Position numbers and translations under genes: made by a program. From the NCBI GenBank assembly GCA_001972305.1, contig BDDD01000550.1, positions 51,915 to 115,914 on the forward strand: a stretch of 64,000 nucleotides of DNA, written 5' to 3'. Below are positions 47,385-57,693 of the stretch, one piece after another. Source of the DNA: Cephalotus follicularis. Lineage: Eukaryota; Streptophyta; Magnoliopsida; Oxalidales; Cephalotaceae. The notes under the pieces were generated by a model. It searched no databases and was not told where the DNA came from. It saw nothing but the letters and a program-made list of their open reading frames with translations. The number at the start of each line of letters is the position of its first letter. Positions within the stretch are counted from its first letter, which is position 1.

Positions 47385-48518
47385 CTTTTTATTATAAAAA
47401 AAACACTGTTTTTTAATAAAATTGGATTTTATACATTTTGGCCCTTAGAAAATCAAAAATCATTGCTTGATTTAGTAGGAGTTTGATCAGTTAACAATCA
47501 TTAAATTAAATTGTTTAATTGGTTATTATCTATGGCATTTGTTTATTTGTGTTTTATAATATTGGATATTATATAAGTCTTATGCATATTGGATGGCCCA
47601 AGAAGGCCATAGACCTAGTTTGTGGTTTTCTTGTGTGGATGGATTTATTTATTTATTACTTTAAAGGTCTGTAATAAGGTGCTTGCGTGCACCATTTATT
47701 TTTCCTAACTTTTGTTATTTCTCCTTGTTTTTTTAAATGTAATTTTCTTTTCAAAATGTAAAGTATTATAATATAAAAGAAGACCTTACAAGGAGAGATG
47801 GAGGAAAGGTGTGACGACCGAATTCCCTTTGGTACTATTTATGCATACATCGTGCCGTATTGTACCGTATCGGACCGTACTGAACCGTATTGTATTGAGA
47901 TATTCTTATACCTATTGATATTGTATTGGTTTTATGCATGTATAGTCGGGATTTTGGGCAGAGTTTCGGAGAGTTGATCGAATCGACTATTTAAGTCAAT
48001 TCTTTCTCTCTTTCTCTCATTATTCACATTTCCTATTCTCTCTCTATCCTTCTCCCTCTCTCTCTCTAGCTGGAGCCTCCATCTTCCTCCCTTGCAGCCG
48101 GAATTGCATCCCCATCAACAAGGACAGTGATTACAAGTGGTGGCTTACCGATTGAACAAGAAAGTAGCGGATTATTGGGCATTTTCAGCCCATTGATCGA
48201 TCATTAGCTCAACTTTGAAGCTTCAGTGGAAGGTAGGACTTCTTTTCTTTATTACCTACTGTTTTATTGATTGATTGATTGAATTTCATGATTGAATTGA
48301 GTGATTGAGTGATTGAATAGAGGTTTTCAGGGTTTATATCAAACCGTTGACCCAATTGTTAAATTGAATGATTGAAATCGAATTTGGAAGGTTGTAACCA
48401 GTCTTACCAACCTCAAATGATTGATTGTAAACTTTGGTTTTCAAAGAATGTCCTTTAATTGGATTTTGGCTTAAGATTGGCCCCATTTTCTACCAGAAAA
48501 ATCGACCCTGCCCGGAAA

Positions 48519-48848
48519 GACGTCGACCCTTAGCCCAAAGGCATCGATGTCTTTCTCATACGAGTGCAATATCCTTGCTTCTGCAGCAAAGACATCGACG
48601 TCTTTATAAAGACGTCGACGTCTTTGCCTCGAGATGTCTCTCCCCTGGAAAGAAGTCGATGTCGAACATCGATGCGCATTCTCAGGCTGTTTTTACTGAA
48701 AAGCGTCGACGCCTTTCTCAAAGGACGTCGACGTCTTTGGCCAATTCTCTACATGAACAAGGAAAGACATAGATGTCTTTCTAAAGACATCGACGTCTTT
48801 CCTCCATTTTAAAGAGTAGTCAACGTCTTTCATTAAAGACATCGGCGC
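48519..48848. repeat. GACGTCGACGTC array in S4
   Basis: More than twelve units of the type AAAGACGTCGACGTCTTT and GACATCGATGTC with short spacers (for example around 48,590-48,625 and 48,704-48,738). Densest array in the window. Confidence 0.78.
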
Positions 48849-48969
48849 CTAATGTACTGAAAGGAGTTTTAACTATTTTAAAGCTAGTTTCCCACTTCTT
48901 TTCACATCGCCACTTGACCGGAGCCTCACTTGAGGTGTTCAAGTGTTTGAAAACAGTTTTAATGATTGC

Positions 48970-49192
48970 ACTGACCGATTGATTACTTGAGTCATTAGTG
49001 TTGCTGCGAGTCTAAGTCGGTAAAATGGATGCACGTTTCCATCCCTCCATTAGGCACCACCACTTATTGCTTGGCTTCGACGTTGTATTGATACATCGAT
49101 CGATTGCTTGAGTCATGAGTGTTGTTGCGAGCCTAAGTCGGTACGATGGACGCACGTTCCCATTTCTCCATCAGACACCACCACTTATTGAC
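48970..49192 (+). repeat. Two-copy tandem repeat of about 112 bp in S4
   Basis: TTGAGTCATTAGTGTTGCTGCGAG...CACCACCACTTATTG (48,985-49,060) recurs with substitutions at 49,105-49,180. Confidence 0.7.
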
Positions 49193-50598
49193 TTTACCCA
49201 ATATTGTAGTGACTTGATTGATTGATTGATTGTATTGTATGGATCCTATAGAGAGACCTTATGATTCGTGTCGGCATGTTAGGGCGTTGACTCTATCCGC
49301 CTATTCTGTCGATCGTTTCACTTATTGTATTGTATTGACCCGCTGATGAGCGGTACCGATTGATTGTCGATTGATGCTCCCTTGAGGTCGTAGCTCCCTA
49401 ACGGTATCAGTAGCTCCCTCGGTTGTAGCTCATTGAGACCGTATTGACCCAGCCATAGGCTAGAAGATCTATGAGTTCCAGACCTGATCAATCTGAAAAC
49501 CGTAGATAGATCTCCCACCCTTTTTGAAGGACTACCTTCCGTGGGATTGATCACCGCTAACCGATTGACATTGTATTGACCCGGTCGCATACTCTATAGG
49601 ATATTGATTGATTGATTGGGTGTTTCATACACCACCATTGAGTGTTTTCCATTGATTGATTGTTATAGATCCTATCTGTGTGCTCTGTTGGGCCACTGTC
49701 ATACGGATAGTCTGATCGCCAATTGTACATGTACATTTTCCATGTCATGCATTGACAGTGTACACCGTACATTGTTATTGTATAAATTGTCACGGATACT
49801 GCACATTGTACATGCATACATGCTGCATGGGGTTTCTGCTTAGCCAGTGTGGCTAACCCCATCCTTCAGGGTGGGGTTGTGTTGTACCTTTGTGTGCTAC
49901 ATAGGTAGGGCAGCAGGTAGCAGTGGACAGAAGGACTGAGGACCGTTGATCGCATGACTGCTTGGGTACCTCGGAGCTGGTTGTGAGACTTCGTAGTGGA
50001 AATTGGAATGTATTGTATTGAAAGATTGTTAATGTATTGAAAGAATTGTATTGTAAGGGATTTGTATCGTATGTATGGATCGGTGTATTGTATCTCCCGC
50101 AAATGATATATATATTGCAAATTTTTAAGTTTTCTGCATTTTTATGTTGCTAGTCCCGACCATTGTATTCTGTATTGGAATGAGCGTAACGCCACGTGTC
50201 TGCCCTGCGGGCGCGGGGTGTTACAAAAGGAGAAATGGAGTACAAGACTTGTGAAGGCCATGTATGCATGGTTATTTGTTGTAATAAATATATTTAAATC
50301 TTTAAACCTAGGAAGACCTAGCAATGACTTTGGGCTCAAGTCATTGCTTATAATGTCCTTGCCAATCCATTGACATATTTTAGAAATATGTCCAAGGTTC
50401 ATAAGATACTCGTCTTGCATGCTAAGCCGTAATTAATTGGAATTGGCTAATACAACCAATGAATTAATTATTGGCTCGGTAATTAAAACATGAGACCACA
50501 AATTCCCTTACTTTAATAATAAGTCTTAACGTAGGAACCCATGGAATGGTTCCCTGTGGCCTTCCACAATTTTCGTTGAGTAGTGTTCTTGGATTGTT

Positions 50599-50900
50599 GG
50601 TTTGTCATGCCCTAGCTGAGACTGATGACTTGGGGATATTATGTCAACGTCGGTGTTGGGCACTGCAAATGGTGGCTATGTTTTAGCACTTGGACACGCC
50701 TACCTGTGGGTGTTAAAACTAGTGCATTCCAATGAAAATTGTGGGTACTTGACTTATCAAGATTCTGATGGTTTGTCATGCCCTAGCTGAGGCCATATTG
50801 AATCTAAGGCCGAATACTATGATTGGATCTTGTATTGGATACAAATTGGCAAGATAGCCTACCCATTGGATATATTATAGTTTTTCATGCCCTAGCTGAG
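50599..50900 (+). repeat. Three copies of a CATGCCCTAGCTGAG motif in the C1 leader
   Basis: TTTGTCATGCCCTAGCTGAG at about 50,601-50,620 and 50,772-50,791, and TTTTTCATGCCCTAGCTGAG at 50,881-50,900. The intervening sequences differ. A decayed relative sits at the equivalent place in the M leader (near 16,990). Confidence 0.75.
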
Positions 50901-51094
50901 GCTATAATATGATTGCAATGGATTACAATCCCCACTAGGAAGTTAGATTTCTCGAGTTCCATATGGGGGTATGGGATATGATTAGAATAGTGGGAGGAAC
51001 CATAAGTATTAAAGACCAAGTGTTATGGTTATCATATATTAAAATTGGAATAAATGCTAACTCATTTTTATATTTCCTTATCTAGGTTGTTAGA

Positions 51095-54000
51095 ATGGCT
51101 TTATCAAATGCATTGTCCCGTATACTTGAGACAAACAAACTTGAGGGGCCCAACTTCAACGATTGGCACCACAACCTCAAGATCGTCGTTACGGCCAATA
51201 AAATGGCCTATGTGATGACTGGGGGGCCTTCTTCACTGGGTGAAGATCCGACGCCCGAAGAGAGTGAGCGACTAGCCAAGTGGCTAGAGGATGACGAGCA
51301 CGCTAGATGTCTTGCCCTTCTCGGGATGACACATGAGCTTCAGCGTCAGAATGAAAAGATTGAGACCTTATCTGCTATACTACTCCACCTTCAGGAGATG
51401 TATGGAGCTGAGTCTAGGACTCAAAGGTTTAATCTATAACACAAACTCCTTAAGGCTCAAATGCAAGAGGGTGCTTCAGTCCATGAGCATGGATTGAAGA
51501 TGATAGACATGATTGAGCAGCTGGCTCAATTAGGGTTTGTCATGAACCAGGATCTATATGTAGATCTTATTCTGACGTCCCTTCCTAAGTCATTCTCACG
51601 GTTTTTGGTGAACTTTCACATGAACAAGATAGAGGCAACTCTATCTAAGCTGGTTACTATGTTGAGGACGGTTGAGGCCGATTTTGACTCTGGGAAGTCA
51701 AAGACCCACTCCCTACTTCTTTCTTCTTCTAGGTCTGCCCAAGGAAAGGGCAGCGCCTCGTCTTCCTGTCAGGGGAAGGGCGTGCTCATTCCTGTCAATA
51801 CAAAAGGCAAGGGTAAGAAGAAGCAAAAGAAGAAGAAGGGGAAGCTTGGAGATAGTGTGAATGTTGCCAAAGATCGGATGAAAAAGTTAGCTCCTGAAGG
51901 TGCTTGTTTCCAGTGTGGTAAGGCCGGGCACTGGAAAAAGGATTGTCGTGTTGCTGTTGCTGCTGTCTCTGCTGATAACCCGCATGGTGCGAGTACATCA
52001 GGTATGTTCATGATTGAACTTAATCTAGCTTTGAATAGTAGTCCTTCATGGGTATTAGATACTGGATGTGGAACTAACATTTGCAATTCATTGCAGGGAC
52101 TAAGAAAAGTTAGAAAGCTTGGAGCTGGAGAATTGGACTTGAGGCTTGGCGATGGATCTAGGATCATTGCTCAAGCTATTGGTGTTTATGATATTAGTTT
52201 GTGTAATAATTTTATTTTGACATTGGATCCTTGTTATTATGTTATGAATATTGTTCGGAACATCGTGAGTGTTTCTCACTTATGTAGTTTGGGCTTGGAG
52301 CTTAGGTTCCAAGACATTGGATGTCTTATATATTCAAACAATGTTTATGTTTGTAATGGTGTTATCGACAATGGATTATATGTCTTAAATACTTCACAAT
52401 CAAATATCTTGTCCATTGAGCAAAGTAATAATAAGAAAAGACAAAGAGAAACTGAGCTAAATAAAACCTATATATGGCATTGTAGACTTGGTCATCTTAA
52501 TGATGCTAGGCTATCACAGTTGATTAAGGTTGATTTCCTTGATATCCAGGACTTAGAGTCCTATCCAACTTGTGAATCCTGTTTATTAGGAAAGATGACC
52601 AAATCACCCTTCTCTGGTCAAGGAGAAAGGGCTATGGACTTACTGGGCTTAGTCCATACTGTCGTATGTGGTCCTATGTCAGTCAGTACGAGAGGTGGTT
52701 ATATCTACTTCATAACGTTTACCGATGATTTATCTAGGTATGGTTATGTGTATCTGATGAAACACAAGTCAAAATCCTTTGAGAAATTTAAGGAGTTCAG
52801 ACTTGAAGTAGAAAAACAGACAGGTAAATCGATTAAAGTACTTCGGTCAGACCGAGGTGGTGAATACTTGTCAGCTGAATTCCTAGGTTATCTTAGAGAT
52901 AATGGAATTCTATCTCAATGGACTCCTCCTGGAACACCAAAGCATAATGGTGTGTCCGAAAGGAGGAATCGGACTTTGTTAGACATGGTTCGATCGATGA
53001 TGTATTTTACTGACCTTCCTACTTATCTCTGGGGTTATGTCCTAGATACAGCTGCTTATATCTTGAATCAGATTCCTTCAAAATCTGTGCCTTCTACTCC
53101 ATACCAGGTATGGTCAGGGAGGAAACCCAGCCTGAGCCATTTGAAGGTTTGGGGCTATCCTGCTTATGTCAAGAGGCTTGACGCAGATAAGCTGGAAGCG
53201 CGGTCAGACCGCTGCAGGTTTGCGGGGTATCCTAAAGAAACAATAGGATACTACTTCTATCACTCTAGCGAACAACAGATATTTTTTTCACGAAATGCTG
53301 TGTTCCTAGAGAAGGAATAGCTTTTTGAAGGAAACAGTGGGAGTGAGGTGGAACTCAAGGAGTTGCCATAAGTAGAAACCACACAGGAGATGGAGGTGTT
53401 GGAGGTTAGACCTTCAACAGGCATAGCTGAGATTGGATCTCAGGCTGAGAATGGTTCTCAGTTAGGCAAAGCTCCTTTGAGGAGATCAGGGAGAATCCCA
53501 TTACCACCTGAGAGGTATGGTTTCCTCATTAATGGTACTGATGAGATAAACGTCATTGAAGAAGATGAGCCTGCCAGCTACTTAGAGGCAGTTCAAGGCA
53601 CTGAATTTGAAGCATGGCTTGGAGCCATGAAATCCGAGATGGATTCCATGTACTCCAACCAAGTATGGCATTTGGTTGAAGCACCCGAAGGCATAGTGCC
53701 TATTGGCTGCAAATGGATCTTCAAGAAGAAGATGAATGCAGATGGAAAAATCGAGACTTATAAAGCACGATTAGTGGCGAAAGGGTATAGGCGAGGACAT
53801 GGAGTCGACTATACTGAGACTTTCTCACATGTCGCCATGCTTAAATCCATTAGGATTTTTCTTGATATTGCCACTCATTATGATTATGAGATATGGCAAA
53901 TGGATGTCAAGACGACATTCTTAAATGGGCGTCTTAAAGAGGATATTTATATGTCCCAACCCGAGGGGTTTACATCTTCCGAGCACCCGCACATGGTGTG

Positions 54001-54747
54001 CAAGATCGAACAGTCCATCTATGGACTAAAGCAAGCATCTCGTAGCTGGAATCTACATTTTGATGAAGCAGTCAAAGCTTTTGACTTCGTTACAAATGTA
54101 GATGAGCCCTGTGTTTATCGAAAGCAAGAGGGACCTAGTATCACTTTCTTAGTGCTATATGTAGACGACATTCTACTCATTAGGAATGATGTAGGGATGT
54201 TGCAATCTGCGAAGATATGGCTAACTAAGAATTTTTCCATGAAAATTTTGGGAGAAGCCACGTATATACTGGGTATTAAGATCATCAGGGATAGATCCAA
54301 TAGGTTGCTTGGGCTTTCCCAAAGCCAGTACATCAGCAAGGTGCTGAAGAAGTTTAGCATGGAGAATTCCAAGAGAGGCCTATTGCCAATAGGTGAAGGA
54401 ATTCATCTTTCTCGAAAGATGTCTCCTCAAATATCTGAAGAGAGAGCACACATGAGTCGGATACCTTATGCTTTGGCAGTAGGGTCGATCATGTATGCCA
54501 AGTTATGTACTAGGCCTGATGTTGCACTTGCCCTGGGTATGGCAAGTCGTTTTTAGTTTGATCCTGGTGAGAAGCACTGGGAAGTGGTCAAGGGAATCCT
54601 GAAGTACCTTAGGAGGACTCAGGATATGTTCTTGATCTATGAAAAAGATAGTGAGCTTAAATTGGAGGGCTTTAAAGACTCCAGTTTTCATAGTGATCCG
54701 GATGATCACAAATCTGTCTCTGGGTACGTGTTTGTCCAAGAAATCTT
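51095..54747 (+). pseudogene. C1 Copia gag-pol, one frame with four stops, 3'-truncated
   Basis: From ATG 51,095: gag with FNDWHHNLKIVV, zinc knuckle CFQCGKAGHWKKDC (about 51,905), protease WVLDTGCGTNICN, integrase finger WHCRLGHL...CESCLLGKM, and integrase core with GGYIYFITFTDDLSR, RSDRGGEYL and NGVSERRNRTLLDM. The first catalytic Asp is replaced (HTVVCGP, Val codon at 52,661). RT begins WLGAMKSEMDSMYSNQVW and has an intact YVDD (LYVDDILLIRND). RNase H starts LKLEGFKDSSFHSD and ends near SGYVFVQE. Stops lie at 51,437 (TAA), 53,318 (TAG), 53,369 (TAA) and 54,554 (TAG), with no frameshift. The frame runs on without a break into Tat RNase H sequence. Confidence 0.9.
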
Positions 54748-55028
54748 ATTGGTGGAATCAAGTGAGTGGGAATTGAACTTCGATGAATCATTGACGTCAG
54801 AAGGGGGAGGTGCATGAATTATTTTGGTTACTCCAACTGGTGCACTGTCCAGTTATCCTAGAAATTGGACCTTAGGTGTTCTAATAATGTAAGCTGAGTA
54901 CGAAGCGCTTATACTGGGGCTATTGGATGCATCCGCCATGCGGATCACATGTGTAAATATAAAAGGAGATTCTAGATTGATCCTTGGACAAGTATGGAAG
55001 AATCTGGTGTTAAATAACCCGCTCTTGA
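54748..55028 (+). pseudogene. Tat archaeal-type RNase H, first half
   Basis: WELNFDESLTSEGGGA, VTPTGALSSY, AEYEALILGL and NIKGDSRLILGQV supply three acidic positions (FDES, AEYEA, GDSR) of the second, archaeal-type RNase H that marks Tat elements. Stops are at 54,815 (TGA) and about 54,893 (TAA). Reading continues after S5 at 57,694 with LASRFFENLV and HHVDALT, the fourth position. Its frame is the same as that of C1. Confidence 0.78.
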
Positions 55029-55369
55029 TGTTAGATATAGTGACCCGACAAGCCATTGGATGGACTGTCATTTTATATCTGTTCTTGTATAAAACAATCT
55101 TATTCCTTATATATATGATGCGTGCTAATTTGTTATGGCTATATCACTTGTATTTTATCACATAATTGAAGTAGTTTATTAATTACCTACTTATACTTGT
55201 GATACCCTGACATAAGGTTGGATGCCTAGCATGGAGGCTGTGAGACTGGTTACCTTATTCCTTATGTCAAATTAGTTCCAAGTCATAGGTTCACTTTGTG
55301 GGCATTAGTGAACCGGATAGACTTGTGCGTATGTTGCCTGCTCATGGAATTGGAGGATGGATTCTCTCA

Positions 55370-56076
55370 NNNNNNNNNNNNNNNNNNNNNNNNNNNNNNN
55401 NNNNNNNNNNNNNNNNNNNNNNNNNNNNNNNNNNNNNNNNNNNNNNNNNNNNNNNNNNNNNNNNNNNNNNNNNNNNNNNNNNNNNNNNNNNNNNNNNNNN
55501 NNNNNNNNNNNNNNNNNNNNNNNNNNNNNNNNNNNNNNNNNNNNNNNNNNNNNNNNNNNNNNNNNNNNNNNNNNNNNNNNNNNNNNNNNNNNNNNNNNNN
55601 NNNNNNNNNNNNNNNNNNNNNNNNNNNNNNNNNNNNNNNNNNNNNNNNNNNNNNNNNNNNNNNNNNNNNNNNNNNNNNNNNNNNNNNNNNNNNNNNNNNN
55701 NNNNNNNNNNNNNNNNNNNNNNNNNNNNNNNNNNNNNNNNNNNNNNNNNNNNNNNNNNNNNNNNNNNNNNNNNNNNNNNNNNNNNNNNNNNNNNNNNNNN
55801 NNNNNNNNNNNNNNNNNNNNNNNNNNNNNNNNNNNNNNNNNNNNNNNNNNNNNNNNNNNNNNNNNNNNNNNNNNNNNNNNNNNNNNNNNNNNNNNNNNNN
55901 NNNNNNNNNNNNNNNNNNNNNNNNNNNNNNNNNNNNNNNNNNNNNNNNNNNNNNNNNNNNNNNNNNNNNNNNNNNNNNNNNNNNNNNNNNNNNNNNNNNN
56001 NNNNNNNNNNNNNNNNNNNNNNNNNNNNNNNNNNNNNNNNNNNNNNNNNNNNNNNNNNNNNNNNNNNNNNNNNNNN
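55370..56076. other. Assembly gap of 707 N
   Basis: A run of N inside S5. Frames drawn across it are meaningless. By comparison with the M LTR the gap should hold roughly 0.7 kb of LTR. Confidence 0.99.
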
Positions 56077-56807
56077 TATGGAGACGGTTATGCTTTGATC
56101 TCCACCTTACCCAGTCCTTACGCAGGGCTGGCAATCGGGTGGTCTTTGGGTATGATCGAATCTATACGAATATAAGTGAGTTCGCAATATGGGATTGTCA
56201 CACCTAAGCGAAGGTGATCGGCCCTATTATGGTCTGATTATACTTTGGACTTATGAAATCCTTGGCCAAGGTTGAGGTAGACTGGAAATTAAATTTCTGG
56301 AGAGTTTACCAAAGGTCCTAGTAATGATCAGATATTTTAGCCATTGAGGTACTATCTAGGGTTGACACATATCCTTACCCTAGACCTCAATCGGGGCCAA
56401 GCATGACAAGGGATTATAGTGCACGCGAACCGACGACTTAGAAAATCTGGGGTTTATGAGGTGTTAGAAAATTAATTTGTTTAATTTTTCCATATGGATA
56501 ATATTTTGATATTATTCCAATAGCATTTAAATTGGTTAAGGACCATTTAGAATGGCTAAACCGGACCCATGGGGTATTTTGGTAATTTATGAACACCTCT
56601 TGTTTTATCAAGATTTTAAAGGGTCCCTGCCTTATAATGATTAGATTTTTAATATGTTAGACATATTAAGTCTTGGTGTCAAATATCGGTTATGTGGATT
56701 TTGCATTTTGTGGAAACACATGTGTTTGATCATACTTAACCAATATTCGAAGGGTACATGAGATCACTAAAAGAGTTAGACTCTTATTGCTTCACTGGCC
56801 AGACAAA

Positions 56808-56934
56808 GCGTTGACGTCTTTTAGAAATACGTCGATGCTTAACGCTTTTAAAGATGTCGATGTCTTTTAGAAAGCGTCGATATGTTTTAGTGCCACATTG
56901 TATGGGCGTCGATGTCCTTTGGAAGGCGTCGACG
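56808..56934. repeat. GCGTCGACGT array in S5
   Basis: GCGTTGACGT at 56,808-56,817, then GATGTCGATGTC, GCGTCGATAT and GCGTCGACGT at 56,925-56,934. It is the counterpart of the C1 array with several CpG-to-TpG type changes. Confidence 0.72.
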
Positions 56935-57693
56935 TCTTTGAGCAGTACGTGCAACATGTGCACGAGCTCACTTCGTGGGCACATTTTCTCTCTCATCTCC
57001 AGCAGCCATCTCCCATTCTTGCATGTTATGGGAATGTGGGATCATGGACATAGACTCCCTAGGAGTGAGGACCATGATCCTAAGTGAATGGGAGAGTGGG
57101 AGAGAGAAAGAGGAGGCTAGTAATAAGCATTTTCTTCAGAACATGATGCGTGTGAAAAGTTCGAGTTTTTTTTGCTGGGCAAGTGACTTCGGATTCTTCT
57201 CTGCAGTGTGTGTTCCCTTCATCTGTGATACACCAAGCAAGTGCTTATCTAGGGTGGATTGATTATTGACTTCATTGGTCAATATCAATTTACCTTTCCT
57301 AAGCTTAGTGAGAGAGAGAGAGTTCATACACTTTGTTCTTGGTTATTGCTGGTTGGATTGCTTTTTGTTCCAGAGACTTGGAGAAGATTAAAGAGGGAAT
57401 CTACTCAAGTGTGTAGCGGCAAAGAAAGAAGGAGCCTTCACCCACTGGTATATCTCTTGGCCCTTCTCTTCTTGCCATGCTTGTGTGTCACCATTGTTTG
57501 CTATGGTGACACTAATTCAATTCTGTTGATGATGTGGTGATCCTTGTGGTCTGTGGACATGCCTTATGGACTATTTTGATTTTAATTCGGTGTTCTTCCA
57601 CTGCTATGTTTGTATGTTTTGTTTTGTTCTACACCCTATATGCCCTTGCCCATCTTAGGCTCCGGATTCGGTTTATCCGTTTCCATCACTTGC

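Larger units (their letters stand above)
47810..50225 (+). mobile_element. S4: solo LTR nested in the C1 leader
   Basis: 2,416 bp from TGTGACGACCG to GCGGGGTGTTACA, flanked by AAAGG (47,805-47,809 and 50,226-50,230). It has no coding domain, primer site or polypurine tract. It has a pyrimidine-rich region near 48,000-48,070 after a TATTTAAG box, a GTCGACG array and an internal duplication. The ends are gypsy-style. Confidence 0.87.
46861..51094 (+). mobile_element. Long leader of C1, split by S4
   Basis: Without S4 the leader is about 1.8 kb, as long as that of M. It has no protein-coding frame. It contains a GTCGACG array (47,163-47,384) and three copies of the CATGCCCTAGCTGAG motif (50,599-50,900). 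Confidence 0.75.
45167..54747 (+). mobile_element. C1: Copia element truncated at both ends
   Basis: Copia element of the same family as M. It holds a 5'-truncated LTR, primer site, long leader (interrupted by solo LTR S4) and gag-pol to the start of RNase H. It lacks roughly the first 1 kb of the 5' LTR and everything after the first part of RNase H, including a 3' LTR. Both ends abut Tat sequence, and about 100 codons of Tat expected between the flanks are missing. It has no target-site duplication. Confidence 0.8.
55029..57688 (+). mobile_element. S5: solo LTR of the C1/M Copia family
   Basis: TGTTAGATATAG to TTTCCATCA, flanked by CTTGA (55,024-55,028) and CTTGC (57,689-57,693), one mismatch. 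It interrupts Tat RNase H. The length of 2,660 includes 707 N. The 3' part matches the C1 LTR; the 5' part matches the M LTR (CAAGTCATAGGTTCACTTT). No primer site follows, so it is solo unless the gap hides more. Confidence 0.82.

Noticed and set aside
51095..54747. Functional Copia gag-pol
   Set aside because: Four stops, a lost integrase Asp and missing RNase H end and 3' LTR.
55296..56207. Long open frames of 250-300 codons
   Set aside because: They consist of translated N from the assembly gap.
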